DNA of 64,000 nucleotides from Dermacentor variabilis (Eukaryota > Arthropoda > Arachnida > Ixodida > Ixodidae). The stretch spans positions 264,348,815 through 264,412,814 of the forward strand of contig NC_134568.1 of NCBI RefSeq assembly GCF_050947875.1. Direction: 5' to 3'. Below are positions 22,690 to 35,514 of this stretch, piece after piece. Position numbers and translations under genes: made by a program. Position 1 is the first letter of the stretch; every line of letters starts with the position of its first letter. The notes beneath the pieces are model-generated. The model was given only the letters and a program-made list of their open reading frames with translations, was not told the origin of the DNA and did no database searches.

Positions 22690-22940
22690 TTGCCGGTATG
22701 ACCAAACAATGGTCCAAGAAAGGCTATGAACCCTTGACCTTTGGTTAATTAAGGTATAGTTCAGGCAGTGCAACCCGCGTCCTTTGATGAGAGTCGAACC
22801 TTCGACCTTTGGTGTTAAGGTGAAGTTAACTACGGCACAGTGAATTAAGGTAGAGTTAAGGCACTCGAACCCACACCCTCTGTTGGGAGTGGATCCCTCG
22901 ACCTTTGGTGGGAGTCGAACCCACGACTTTGCATTCTGGC
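22690..22940. repeat. Degenerate tandem repeat with GAGTCGAACC core
   Basis: Repeated CCTTTGGT(G)GGAGTCGAACC(C)..CGACCTTTGGT units alternate with GGT.(A)AGTTAAGGCA spacers. The GGAGTCGAACCCACGA core resembles a reversed tRNA B box, and each unit is partly palindromic (TTGGTGGG / CGACC). Confidence 0.6.
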
Positions 22941-22944
22941 AAAA

Positions 22945-23730
22945 TGCCTAAGCTTCGTGCAGTGGTCGCAATGCTTTCGCATTTATCCACGTAGGGATAA
23001 CCAAGTGCCTCTTGAATTTTTTCTAATTGTACAACATCACTGTTAGATTATGTCGCCTCACAAATCTCCTGCTGGAAAATTTTTTGAATACTTCCTTCAA
23101 GCACAAGCTAGACGTAAATTATTGAACTGATGAGCGCCTTTCTATTTTATTTACACTAGCCAATTGAAGCTGCACAGAGGAGAAGGCAAGGGGGCACAAG
23201 GGAGCAATGCACCCCATCGCCCCGCCCAAAGGTTAAGCATGAGAAGGCAGGTGGCGGCCGCAGTATCTACACTGCGCTTTTCATTGCAGAGCCGACGCAC
23301 AGCAGACGCAACTGTCCTTTTAGACCGGCAGTGCGACTATAAAATATTTTTTTAGAGATCACAGACATACATATTTTTTCATTTATTTAAGTCAAATGAG
23401 TCACAATTGTGTCACTGTGAATGTTTTCGCAATCACAAAATTGGGCAACAGCTGTTGAGCATCCAACTGCTTGCAACAACACCGCATGACGACATTGTGG
23501 AAGCAAGAAGTGATTTTCACTTCCTTTGAGTCTTGACACGAGATTGTAATTTTCCCTGCTGCTCGCATTGCAATAATATTTGGCTCACATGTTCACAAAA
23601 GCATTGCTAACAGATCAACAATGTTTTCTTACTGTGTTCAAAAAGTGTTTCAGGATTCCTTTAAAATGCAGGATTCTTGAGGCAGCAGCATCATGAAAGA
23701 GGAGAAATGCAGATGAAAAACAGAACTTAA
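22945..23730. other. Intergenic, no gene seen
   Basis: AT-rich. One 63-codon frame at 23,164-23,355 has no recognisable character. Confidence 0.3.
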
Positions 23731-24017
23731 GAATGAACACAATTTATTTGTTCCTGTTCCCGGAAGACTACAGCCGCAGCCATAACCAGACATCATTACA
23801 TGAACCACGGTACTGGTGGCTACAAATATGCACCATGGCTACAAAATTCACCAGTCTTCATATCACTCACAATATAGTTGTGCATCAGGAGCATGAATAC
23901 CATAAAAATGGCCACCAAGTTTAAATACAATGTTAAACTAGAGACAAGAAAGTCCACTTAAGAGTAAAATTCACATATACAATCTAAAACCAAATCAGCA
24001 ATCTAGCTATGTGAATT

Positions 24018-24098
24018 AAAGGCAATGAACAAAAGCACCAATTCAACAAAAAAGGCAGAGGCAATGAACAAAAGCACCCATTCAACAAAAAAAAGGTA
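24018..24098. repeat. 41-bp tandem duplication
   Basis: GGCAATGAACAAAAGCACC(A/C)ATTCAACAAAAAA occurs twice in direct succession, at about 24,020 and 24,060, with a GCAGA joint. Confidence 0.85.
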
Positions 24099-24698
24099 TA
24101 GCCAGTGTTCACAGCAATTTTTAAAAATGTTTGTAGCTTTCATATAGTTGGCCCAGCATTCACGACTGCGATTTTTGAACTCCAAAACTGGTTCAGGAGG
24201 AACTAGAAAATATGAACATAGAACATTCACTGGACCCTGCAGGAACTTTCAAAACAAATATAAAGCAGCACCTGAAAACTGTAATAACCAAAAGTTGCAA
24301 GTGAAAAACAAATTGTAACTCAGTGTTTTGTCCACACAGCTAAAGCTGCTGAACCATGCTGAACCCTGTCCAGCACAACCAACTGGTACATTTGCTGCAT
24401 TTTCTCACAGCTATGACAAGAAGTTATACAGTGTGTTTAAGTTAAAAGTGTCAGTAATTTAATAAAAGTGCTAGGCTAGCTGACAAACGTTGATTGTACA
24501 AATAGTTAATGCATTTTGGCAGACACACTTCTTGCAAGTTAGAGTCCACAAATACAGATTTTTTACAACTTTGAAATTTTGCAATTACAGTATATATTAA
24601 AAACTTAACAATATCATTCAAAGATAAGGTAATTTTTTTTTTAGTTTTGAAATGGTCAGCAAGTTTCATAATTGGTACGTTAACAGGGAATCAGATTT

Positions 24699-24833
24699 GG
24701 GGACGCAAACCACACCCAGGTTGGCAGGCGCAAACTCAATTGGGGTTGCTTCGTGCTCTTTTGTGCTCACTTTGCTTTCTTTTATATGCCCTGTGGTGTG
24801 CGTCCCCTAATGCTCGGGTGTGGCTTGCATCCC
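24699..24833. mobile_element. Short palindromic MITE, 135 bp
   Basis: GGGGACGCAAACCACACCC at the left pairs with the reverse complement of the right end, GGGATGCAAGCCACACCC. A second inverted GTGTGCGTCCCC lies 30 bp inside the right end. Confidence 0.65.
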
Positions 24834-25144
24834 TGAAGCTAAAACTTTCCAATTTCACATTCAGAAGTAGAAGCCTTGAGACAAAGACAAACCTCTCATG
24901 TTCATAGTTGATTGCTGGAGAAAGCTGAATCGTCTTGTTTTGCCAGACGAAAAAAGGAGCACAGCTATTATAAGCTCTGCCAGATTTCGAGAGTGGTACG
25001 CTACGAGAAATCCATGTTAAATTGAGGGTTTCTCAAACTACTGTTTCTGAATGTGATTAGTGTACAGAGTATAAAATTTGATGATGAATATTCCTTTTCA
25101 AATACAAACCATCTAGAACAAACAAAACGGAGTTGTCTTCAAAT

Positions 25145-26795
25145 ATGATTGTCCTCAAGAATGAATGGAAGGTGTAAAGGCTTCTTTTAAAGCTAGTCCA
25201 GCTTAGATGTCTGCATAAAATAAATAGCAATACATAATTTCAAAAATATGATATATGTTTTTAATGTAAACATATATTGTAGTTGCAAAATTAAAACAAT
25301 CTTTTAGTTGTGTATATGTTTAGCTTACTTCATGAAAATTGTCTGCCAATGCCCATGAATCACTCATGCAAGCAGCATTTGCATAGCTAGCATAGCATAT
25401 TTTATAAAGTTACTGACCCTTCAATTTGAAGGCACTGAATAACATTAAACACTGGCAATGACGGCTCGGCAGTGCTGCAACTAAAGAGCATAAAACACTG
25501 GGCAAGTTGATTTTGCATCGTGAAGAAAAGCAGTACAAACAACAGTACAAGATAATTTCTGGGAAGAAAGGCAAATGAACTTTAGTAATGCAAATGACAG
25601 TATACTTCAAAAATGTTTTTTTTTCGTGTATTACAAATGCTCCAATATTTCTTGTGCACATTGAGAATAATTTGACTGCTACCTTAAAAGAAGAATGCAT
25701 TGCACTTGCAAGTGCTACAGTGCGATTTCAAATTCTTGCCAGTTTCAAATTCCATTGTGCTGACAAGCTCATGAATCTTGTCAATAATGGACTGCATGGT
25801 GTTTTGTCAACGAGGCACTTGACGATCCACTTTCATGCCTAAGGCACTAGCTTATGTGGAGCACTGAAAACAATTCTTAGCAAGTATGATACATTATGCA
25901 CATACAAGCCCTTAGTGTCATTTTTCCTACTTACTCCTAAGTTGGAGATCCAGACATCTTTGCCCAGAAAGTTGACAACTCTTACCCTTAGGAGATACCT
26001 GTAAACATTGAGGTGAAGGTCCAACAGCTAATTGAAGCTGGGTACCACAATGCACATTTTCTGAGCACCTCCTTTCAACAAAACAGCAGGAGTAAGGTAA
26101 GAGGAAAAATACTATCTGCAGCTGCTACAATGGACATCCATCTTGATTTCAGTGCCCCAGTTGAGCTTAGCACACACTTCCAGAATGTGGACAGTCAAGC
26201 CCAGCCAAACACATTAAGCTGGACACAAAACATACATTCCAACTGCTATTATTAGATATCCCTGCCTTTTTTGCAAGTCATCATCTGTTAGGTGAACAGG
26301 GTGCTGCATCAGTGACACTTCAAAACCCACCAGCGCATTGCAAAAGACAACAGGCTGCAATTTAGTCATGCAGTGCCACATTTGCCAAACAATCAATTTC
26401 TTTACAATGTGACAATCGGGAAGAGAGTCGCTTAACCAATGCATGTGGATTATTTTAGAACCAACCATTTACCATTCACCAAAAAGGACATAAGGAGCTT
26501 ATCTGTCCTAGCTTTACTTCACTTTGTGCTGGTATTTGCCTTTAATTTCTCATCAACCTTTTTTTTTCTTTATGTCATGCTGCCTTGTTTCAGGAGGAAA
26601 AAGATTTTGCTGCTCGTCACTATAGTGCGAGTTTTATTTTTTGCTCTTTTTTTTGTTTGTAAATCCTACTTTTCTATACAATTGTTCTCAAGAATGAATG
26701 GGAGATGTAAAGGCTTCTTTTAAAGCTATTACAGCTTTTAAATGCCCACATAAAATAAATAGTGACACACAATCCCAAAAAGTAATTTCAAGAGA
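25145..26795 (+). repeat. Direct duplication of about 105 bp, 1.5 kb apart
   Basis: ATTGT(C/T)CTCAAGAATGAATGG, then TGTAAAGGCTTCTTTTAAAG and CATAAAATAAATAG, occurs at 25,147-25,245 and 26,681-26,780. Identity is high over the first 55 bp and decays after. Confidence 0.75.
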
Positions 26796-29700
26796 TGTAG
26801 AAAAACACACCATACACAAAAAAAGCACACATTTAGATCAGCAGTCTTGTACACAAGTACAATCAATCAACATAATTGTAAATGACATCAAGACAGACAG
26901 AAAGCTAATGCAACAGATGAAGGAACAATTTATCAAAATAAAGTCTTTCAGCTGATTTAAGGTTTATTAAGTTGTTTGCATTTAGGTCAACACTACATGT
27001 CTGATGCTATTAAATTCAAACACGATACATTTCTTCCAGTCACTGTAAAGCAAAGCAGCCTTTTGCAGAACATAAACCATCATTAGAACATAACCACAAC
27101 CTGAAATTGCAACTGTGAAGAGCAAACCTTTCTGAATATATAACTTTGTTAAGACCTTTGGTAATAAGCTGTTTTGGAACAATGATCAGCCCTGTCCTGG
27201 GCATTCAGCTTCAGCAGCCATGGTCAACATTTCTCTCTTGGTGTCAGTCTTCACACGATGAACGATGAACCTGTGCATCAGAAGGTGTTCAACACAGAAA
27301 AGTGCCCACGCCATAAGTAAACCAATCAAACAAAATTCAACACAAACATTCTGAAAACTAAGAATTAAAATTTTGAGCTTTCTATTACCTCAAAGCAGGA
27401 ACACAAGCTGTCATCAAGCAAAGACTTCTGGAAACATGGGTACACTAAGGAGATGCCTTTAAGAGGCCCTATTTGGTGCATGGAAATCATGCAGGCATTT
27501 TGCAAGCAAGGATATAAGATTCATTGTAAATGTAACTGCAGTCGCTGGACAGCTTTGTGGCACCGCCACTGACCCCATCGACCTAATACATAAGGACAAC
27601 CGAAAATTCAGGCACCTTACAGCATGCCATTCGATAATATGGATTCTGCCTGCACGACTGTTGGCTCATTCAGCCACGGAGTTTAGCAGAAAGAGCTATA
27701 TTTTTGTGTATGCAAGTTGCCGGCACAGTCGCTGGAATGTCCTTGTAATTGAGTGAAGCCTTTTCAATTCAGTGGTCACCAACTTAGCACGAACCATGTG
27801 CCAAGCCAAGCCACTCAAATGTAAAGGCTGCATTGGCAATTTGTTGGGCAAAGTTCCAAGCATCCAATGTATGTTCTTTCATGTTAAACAGCAACACAGT
27901 CCTGGGCGACTCCTCTGATCACTATTATGCAGTTTTGTCGCACGAATCATCAAGCAGCCTCAAACGATGCCAATTCTACCCTCTATGTCTGCACAGTTGT
28001 GAGCAGCAATGAGCAAAGTGCTGGACAGTGACTGTTGTGAAAAGCTAGCAATCTTTGGCTACGGGAGTGCAGTGTACCTCTTTTTAAATTGCCAGGGGAT
28101 GGAGATTCTGTCCATGTGGTGACTGTACTTTTGTCGATCTGCAGTTACAACACAACAATGGTCGAAGCATGGACTAATAGTCTACCTGTTGTGACGACAT
28201 GGCAATGTTGAAATATGGACTTACCAAGTCCATATGTGGACTAACGAAGACCAAGTGTATGTGCATGTAACAATGCACTGACTAGCTTTTTTTGGCCATG
28301 CATAAAATAAAGACGCTTACTTTCTAGTGATTATATTCTCACATTTATTCCGGCTTTTGGACGGTCCCTGCTGAGTGTGAATTTTCAGTTGGTGACTTAG
28401 TTTACTGCTCACAAAGTTGGGAGAAGCTGTTGCACTCTTTGAATTCAATTGTATATTTTGTAAAATAAATTTAATATTTGTACCACGCTAAAATATGCAA
28501 ATGCCGTGACCATTATTGTTTACTAGTTTCATGTTAGATACAGGCTGTCAAAGTACTTGCTGCCTTTAGCCAAGTTAAGGCCTTTCAATGATGGGTTTTA
28601 GTATGTGTAATAAAAAACAAGGGTAAAGCAGCAGTAATATTTAGCTCGTATCTGATTACTGGGAGCAAGGCGGCACGCACGGAGGGAGGGAAAATATTTT
28701 CTTTCAGATGACACATCATGGAAAACATAATGCACAGTTTTAAGTTTCCTTTGCTGCCAACCATGGCATTTTTACAGTTCTTGGGCATGGTGCAGGAGTG
28801 TTATGCTGACTTGTGCTTTCAGGCTCAGCTGCCAAAACATGATTTGAGGGTGGACACATATAAGTAGCATTCATGACTGTGAAAAGCAGGTGTAAAAAAT
28901 CACAGACACAAGAGATGAAAAGGGCAACAAAAAAAAAGGTGAATATCCCTTGAAATGTCGCACAAATGAAAGAACCAAAACTATGTGCGCATGCGCTGGC
29001 AACAGCAGCGCCAACCTGTCAACTATGGACACACATGTTTATCCTGAACATAGCGGTTCAGGCATTCCAATTCTTTGTAGAAGAAACCCAAAGGCTAGCT
29101 GGCACACACGTGCTACTACAATCAGCACTGCTATAATGCACCTTAACCATAAGACACACATTTTCATTCCTGCATCTGAACATAACTTCTACTATTTTCA
29201 AATGTGCAACTACACATGCAGCAGTATGAGAGAAGGCTGCACAGTGTTCCGACAAAGACCACTTGTGCTCATTCAATCCTTGAAGTAACAACCTGTTTGC
29301 CTTACATAAAAATGACTGCAACTAATACCTTTTCATCTCATGTTCATATTTATTTTTATGCCTGCTTTCACAATTGCTAACTTTTACTGAACTTCTCAGC
29401 TTCCTGCATTAAAAGCGGCCTGTTAGCATGTGTAATGAAATAATGTGCTAATGTAATTGTTGTGCTCTATTCTGATGTCACCGTGACACCATCCCTTCCC
29501 TCTAACACCACAGAACTTGACTTTTGTAAAACATGTGAATTAAACAACACTTTTATCAAGAACGCTATTTCATAGAGAAAACTCAGGCAACAAATAATTA
29601 AGCTTTGCTATTAACACATCAAAGCACACAATGCATGCACCTGCACTTGAGCATGTGATAGTGAAAAAAGATAATAGTGAGAGCATCACAGGTCACTGGT

Positions 29701-29978
29701 GAAAACATTGAAGTTGTCCTGATTAAAAATTCTTATACATTTTGTCAGTTACTCCATAAAAAAGTTTTCACTGTTATCAGCTGTGTCCAGACTACGTAAT
29801 CCTCCCAGCGCATGATCTACACATAGTGCCTTGAGGAACAAATCATGCCCAAGAAAATCACAGCAAAAGGAGCATATTACAAACTTTTGTTAGGTCATTT
29901 AGAATGAGTGTTATGACCTAGATATATTTTTAAATGGTAAAAACACAAGGTGCTTTCATTCCACATTAGAAATAATCT

Positions 29979-30122
29979 TCAGGCAACACCTGGGTCATCC
30001 ATCTCCAACACATCAGAACGCGGTGGTGTGGAGGAAACCGGAGAACTTGACACAAAGTCGGAGACTGAGGCCTGACGCATCATCCGTTGCCGGAACCCAT
30101 CAGAGTCAAAAGGGGTGATGTG
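29979..30122 (-). CDS. Terminal exon, C-terminus and stop
   Basis: 144 nt after acceptor CTATCTTAG, phase 0. Forty-seven codons begin HITPFDSDGFRQRMMRQASV, followed by SDFVSSSPVSSTPPR and an acidic tail LEMDDPGVA, then TGA (29,981-29,979). RQAS-V is a good basophilic-kinase/14-3-3-type site. The reading frame is intact while surrounding sequence is stop-rich. Codon choice is GC-rich compared with the AT-rich flanks, which supports coding. Confidence 0.7.
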   Translation of the reverse strand, partial: HITPFDSDGFRQRMMRQASVSDFVSSSPVSSTPPRSDVLEMDDPGVA

Positions 30123-31554
30123 CTAAGATAGGAAGAAAATGAATTATGAAAGTGAAGCCACTAAACATAGCTCTGTTCAGACAGCACCTTATTTTTTTTG
30201 ACAGACCAACTAGTATATGCCACGCCACTCGTATGCTAGCCAAGCAAGTTCAATAACAAGTATAATCAATATCATCGAAACATTGGAAGCTTGGATGACC
30301 ATAAGAAAAGTGCAAAACATGCACAGGCCCAACAAACATTGACATGATCATTCGACTATAAGCTCAAAGGGGGACCAGATATGAATTGACAGCAAGCAAA
30401 ATGTAGCAAAAGCTTGCAAAAAGCAGCAAAAACAGGTTTGAGCCACATGGTGGGTAAGGATAGCTACTAAAAAACAAAGGAGGGGCACATTTCACAATGC
30501 ATCAAGCAAGTGAGATATTTCATGATGGATGCACTATTCAAGCAAACATATGGCAAACATATGCAGTGGACATGCATGCAGTGTGGAAAAGAAGACTGTT
30601 TGGAATTCAAGCACGCCACGTGCCACGATTGCAAAACAATGCCACAGAAGACATGCAGTACAAATGCTGCTACAGGACCTGTATTGGCATGCACTAAAAT
30701 GATATTTTCAATGATATGAACTCAACGAAAAGCAAAGCAATGCCTGACTTAATAAAATCAAATTCGTATGCCCCGTGATGAACTGCCAGTTATAAAAATC
30801 CTATATGCTTCAGCTGAGCACTGCTCAATGCAAGATAGCAAAACAACTTATAACAAACTTGAAACATTTTTATGCTGCAAAATAAAGAGAACATTTTCTA
30901 AACTTCACACAATGGTTACAAGTATGGAACGCGAATGTTCAAGCGTTAGCTGTGGTGTGGGTTAGGCGCTTTCGCTCCCAATTTCAAGCTTGCCACATTG
31001 CTTGGGGGTCTAAAGGTCCTGCTACCTCCATGACAATTCGGTGTAAAGAATATGTTATAGCATTCTGGTTTAAACTACCACGCTCCTCTATAACGCTTCA
31101 GTGCTCACCGGCTTTTTAAGCACATACTGGCGCAGTTGGGCACGCAGCAGCATACCGAGCAAGCCACCATCACTGACACTCCTGTAAACACTACCTCGTT
31201 AATGTGATGCTGCATAAAATACCTGTGCCCCCACTGACTCATGAAGACAGAAATTAGGTCTGAACATGACAAAACTTCCACAATACTGCAAGCGAAATCG
31301 AAGAGTTCTATTGTCTGGAAAGCACGGAAGGCAAGACCATTGTGTGGTCTTGCAGGGAACCAAATGTTGCATTGCGTGACCGAACTCTCCTCTCAATGGT
31401 GGGTGTGCACTTCCACCAATGGAAGTCCCTTTTGGCAAGCTGCTAAGGTCTGCACTGCACTGCTCTCTCTCTCTCTCTGCAGACACCGCCCACATGAAAT
31501 TGAGGAATCAGCTAACAAAACCTAGATTTTAAAAGAAAAAGTTGACCGCCGTTT

Positions 31555-31975
31555 CACTACTGTGAGGAGGGGTGCCAGCGAAGCTCAGGATCCGCAGCTC
31601 TTCGTTGTTGTAATGGCTTGGCTTTGCGCTCCCTCACGCGAGGTCGGCACTTCGATGACGAGCCCTTTCTCGAGCGAGTTTCTGGTGGCATTCATGAAAT
31701 GTCGCCAGTTCTTAGGTCAAACGCACAATGCGCGGCACGCTCCCACTGCCATTCCTTCTACTCAGCCAGCTCTTCGGCAAAACGAACCAAACGCGGCCTC
31801 CCCATCAGACTGCAGGGCCTGAACTGGCAGTAAATGGTGGTAAACGGCGGGCACGAGGCGAGCGAACACGCGATCACGCCCTTTCCCTCCTCTAGAGGGA
31901 GGGGACGCGTGTAATTGGCTCGCGTCTTGTGCTGCGTCTACTTTTTCATGCATATAAAACTCCGCTTTTAAGGAT
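31555..31975. other. CpG-rich intronic segment, nothing recognised
   Basis: A GC-rich island-like stretch with an inverted CCCTCCTCTAGAGGGAGGGG palindrome at about 31,890-31,910. Short open frames lack recognisable features. It may be repeat-derived, being adjacent to a SINE. Confidence 0.3.
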
Positions 31976-31983
31976 GCGCATGA

Positions 31984-32263
31984 TGAATCGACAGTGGCTT
32001 GATCGGTTAGTGTGGTGGTCTCGCAACCCAGAGGTCAGTGGTTCGAATCCACAGCCCGACAAGGACTTATTTTCGCATTTTCGCGCGGGTTGAGTTTTTT
32101 CATACGGCAACACCAACACCGATGCCGACACGAGTGAGGCAATACAAGCTTCGCTTGGAAAGTATCCAATAACGACATAAAGCTCGATACCCTACTCTCT
32201 TGTGTACAGTACTACAGTTCAATAAAACTGTTTCCTCTAAATCTAAAAAAAAAAAAAAAAAAA
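31984..32263 (+). mobile_element. tRNA-derived SINE with poly(A) tail
   Basis: tRNA-like head: A-box-like GGTTAGTGTGGTGG near 32,005 and B box GGTTCGAATCC at 32,040-32,050. An unrelated body follows, then AATAAAAC at 32,220 and an A-run at 32,245-32,263. The A tail points to LINE-driven retroposition. It lies in the last intron of the minus-strand gene. It is not a functional tRNA, because the 5' and 3' halves do not form a clean cloverleaf. Confidence 0.65.
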
Positions 32264-32835
32264 CGCAGTAGCAATACATGCTCATGTCTAGCTGCCTAAG
32301 GAAGTTCTTTCATGTGGTGTTTGCAAAGAAAATTTAAAAAAGGGACGAAGAAAATAATAATAATAAATAATTAAACGAAAGAATGGAAAAAAGCATATAG
32401 CAGCAACAAGTGCCTGAACAACACAGAAAAGAACATGCAAGCTAACATATGCATTCCTTAAGCAAAGGCAGGCAGTGGGCAGAAACACACATTCAGGAGC
32501 TATGACATATAATAGGCCACAAAACAAGAATTGAACACAAATGCAAGCATTTTCCAAAGTTCCGAGAACGCACATATGCACATTGACTAAAATCTATTGT
32601 TGAGCCCTACAGTCACATTTCTTTATGATGACGGTTTTTTCTTCTCCTCTACATTTACCTCTGTTATCAAGATTGCACTTACCTATATGTGATAAACACA
32701 TGGTATCAGAATGTCATTAGACAATAAATGTTACAAGTCCTAGAGTAGGGAATGTACATGATGCCGGCAGCATTAAAAAAAAAATTTAGTTATTACCATT
32801 GGTTGATTGAGAACAAGATAATGCTCTGTAACTAA

Positions 32836-33601
32836 TAGAGGTGTGCGAATATTTGAAGCTTTAGAATAACGAATCGAATAGTGTCTTATTTGATTAATTT
32901 TATTCAGCCTTCGAATTGAATAGTCACTATTCATAAATGCAAATATTTTTCGAATACTTTTCGAATATTTCAAAATGTCAACTGCCCCTAATTAAACATA
33001 AAATAGGAGCAAAAGTACGGTAAGTTTTCACCCCCGCAGGCATAGTATAGACATAAAACATAAGAACTTGCTTAGTGGAGCAGGGGAGCGGGGGGAGTAG
33101 TCTGTCAGTGTCCACCTAGTGGACATGCCCATTTCGTCTGCTGATGAAGTGCTGATTGGCTGTGGTTGCATGTCTCCTTCTGACGTGTAACACAGCACAG
33201 CTAATCAGAGCTTCAGAAATAGATGAAATGGACATGTCCATTAGGTGGAGACTTACAGAATAGCCCCTCAGGTACGTCGCTTCGGTAGCCATACTTTACA
33301 AGCTATATATACAGCGGTAATTCACACTCTCTGAAGAGTCCTGTGAATGCAAAGAAACAACTTGTTTGCTGCTAATGCTCCATTTGTGCTTTTACTATAC
33401 TACGCTTCATAAAATATCACAAGCATTTAATGACAGAATGTTGCTAACTTGAAGAATACCAGGATGTAAGCATCATTTTATATAAATTGTGAGCCGTTCA
33501 TTATTCAAGCACTATCTGAAAGCTATTCAATTCAACTCGCTTCTGGTACTATTTGATTCACACTCGATTCAGCCTCAAAAATCCCTATTCACACACCCCT
33601 A
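32836..33601 (+). mobile_element. hAT-type non-autonomous element, about 766 bp
   Basis: Termini TAGAGGTGTGCGAATATT and, reversed, TAGGGGTGTGTGAATAGG. Flanking 8-mers GTAACTAA / GTAAATAC match at 6 of 8 positions, which suits a hAT-style 8-bp target duplication. The interior is rich in TTCGAATA motifs. A second MITE (33,098-33,262) is nested within. Confidence 0.65.
33098..33262. mobile_element. Palindromic MITE nested in the hAT element
   Basis: The same family and length as 3,981-4,145. GTGTCCACCTAGTGGACATG at the left and, reversed from the right, GTCTCCACCTAATGGACATG, each followed by (T/C)CCATTTC.TCT. ATTGGCTG / CTAATCAG is in the centre. Confidence 0.8.
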
Positions 33602-34414
33602 GTAAATACCTAAGGAGCCAAAAGCCCACAGTGCCATTCGACTCACTGACTGCTGGCTATGCTGTCAGTAGCGACCACTGCCAAGGTGCCTTGCTTTCGC
33701 AGACTAAGGTTCACCCAATTAACATTTCACATACTTTTTTAAAGCTTTTTTTCCTGCTTGCCTGCACCTGCCACTTCCATATAAACATTATGGTGGGTCT
33801 CCTGTGGCAATCCAGAAGGCAGTCACCTTCACTTTCCAAGGGTTCGACACTTATGACCATGAAGGAAAATACACAGAAGAGGTGCTGTGCCATTTATGCG
33901 TTTTTTCTTTTGTGGTCATCAGTTTCATGCTGAGATTTAGTAATTTATCATCTTGCACCAACAGGCCAAGCAACATTTCTTCAGGTTTGGTCACATGTGC
34001 TTTAACATAGGAACTTTCGAATATGAATTCATGTGATAAAGCAGGAGTAATACGAGATTTATATGCCTCAAATGCTTAAAAAAAACATGATCAAAATTGG
34101 AACATTTCAAAATGTTCCCACTAAAAAATTTTTAATATTTGACTCTTTTGAATAGTGAATTGAATATTGTCTTATTCAATTAGGTCCTCAAATCGAAAAG
34201 TCACTATTTGAAAATACAAATACTTTCGAATACTTTGTCATTGACTGCACACAATCAAACAAGAATTACAGGCAAAAATGCTATATATTTCATCCTATTG
34301 ACAGTGGATATAAAGTAATGCTGCGTCACTTAGGACTTTTCTGGCTTAACACAATCACTTACAATAAAATGTTCTTTAGATACAACATTTGGCAGTGGGT
34401 ATTGTTTGGTACTA

Positions 34415-35514
34415 CAGTAAAACCTCGTTAAACCATACCTGCTTAAACAGTAGTTTCGTATTAAAAGTAGTAAAGTCAAATCCCCGACTCAGTGGCCATT
34501 GAACATAATGCGTTTTGTATCCGCATAAACCGTACCAGCTTATTGCATAGGTATCGGTTAACACGTGGTGTTTCCACTTTTGGTCGTGCAAACACGGTGG
34601 TACTTTGTCTCCATCGGGCGGCCCGGCAGAACAACAAGCCTCAGAGATCTGAACGGCCTCCAAGCACCTTGTGCGTTTGCGTGTGAAGCCGCATCAACAT
34701 CAACATCATTTCAGCGCCGTCCCAGAGAGTGTTGTGGTGTCATGTAAGCGAGGAGTCACGTCATGCCGAAGCTCTGATAAAAAAGACACCGGGTGCTCAG
34801 CATAGATGAAAAATTAGACATCGTTCGTGCTGCCGAACGTGACAGGAAGAAGTTGGCGCTTGCACGCGACATGGGTCTACTGTTGACTACGGTGCGTGGC
34901 ATTTGGAATGTGAAGAAGTTGCTCGGCAGCGCTGCTGTGACCGCAAAGAGATGTCGGCTGCGAGGTTCGACTTTTCGCCATCGTTGCCACTGTTTTGCCG
35001 AAGTGTCACCTAGCGGCAGTGATAAGGATGACATGGAAAGCGACAGCACGGGCGATTCAGGCCCGACAGTGGTAGAAGCTGCGCGTTACATCAGCCTCAG
35101 GAATGCAATCGTCGTGACGAGAACAGCACCACGCAATGAAAAGGTGCCCCGCGACTTCTGCAACACTACCACGCCTGCGCACAGAGAATATGCAACACTA
35201 ACGAGGAATCTGCAATGCGAGTGTTTGCAGAGAAGAAGGGGCTGGTTGAAAAGCTGGCTCGCAGCTTCAGTATGTTTGAGGCTGCTGTCGTCGCTGCTAG
35301 GCCGCCGCGGCATCGAACGAAAATAACACTTTTGCCGTGCGAAGTACATAAATATTGGATGTTTTTTCCTCTTTCATCACACTCTCTTTTCTGTTTTTGA
35401 CAGGTAAGTGGGCAATCTCATGCTATTTTGGTTAAGCAGTACTACTGTTTAGTAGTACTGCTTAACGTACTTTTTCCGAGCTCCGGGCAACTATGGTTTA
35501 ATGATGTTTCACTG
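34415..35514 (+). mobile_element. Tigger/pogo-type element, 1,100 bp, TA flanks
   Basis: TIRs CAGTAAAACCTCGTTAAACC and, reversed from the right, CAGTGAAACATCATTAAACC. Each is preceded or followed by TA (34,413-34,414 and 35,515-35,516), the Tc1/mariner-superfamily target site. The interior carries a CENP-B-like N-terminal helix-turn-helix remnant. The DDE catalytic domain is absent, so it is non-autonomous. Confidence 0.85.
34763..35326 (+). pseudogene. CENP-B/Tigger N-terminal HTH remnant
   Basis: From the ATG at 34,763 the frame reads MPKL, two stop codons, then KRHRVLSIDEKLDIVRAAER and RKKLALARDMGLLLTTVRGI. This matches the first helix-turn-helix of CENP-B/Tigger transposases in order and spacing, and an acidic segment (SGSDKDDMESDSTGDSG) follows. 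The frame stays open to 35,326, but the later part shows no DDE motif. Full-length family members are about 450-550 residues. The two stops just after the start and the missing catalytic domain make it a relic. Confidence 0.7.

Larger units (their letters stand above)
23728..29978 (-). other. Probable 3' UTR/downstream region of the minus-strand gene
   Basis: There is no further coding exon downstream of the stop at 29,979. Minus-strand AATAAA hexamers occur near 29,350, 28,345, 26,965 and 23,742. The one at 23,742 lies at the far edge, but any could be the end. How far the transcript extends is not determinable here. Contained repeats: a 41-bp tandem pair (24,020), a MITE (24,699-24,833) and a direct duplication (25,145/26,680). 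Confidence 0.3.

Noticed and set aside
22690..22940. CRISPR-like array
   Set aside because: Units are degenerate, vary in spacing and sit in a eukaryotic genome; an ordinary tandem repeat.
26013..26468. Open frames on both strands (80 and 84 codons)
   Set aside because: No recognisable domain; they lie in the probable 3' region and lack splice sites.
31990..32060. Possible tRNA gene
   Set aside because: A and B boxes are present, but the acceptor and anticodon stems do not pair and a poly(A)-tailed body follows, so it is a SINE.
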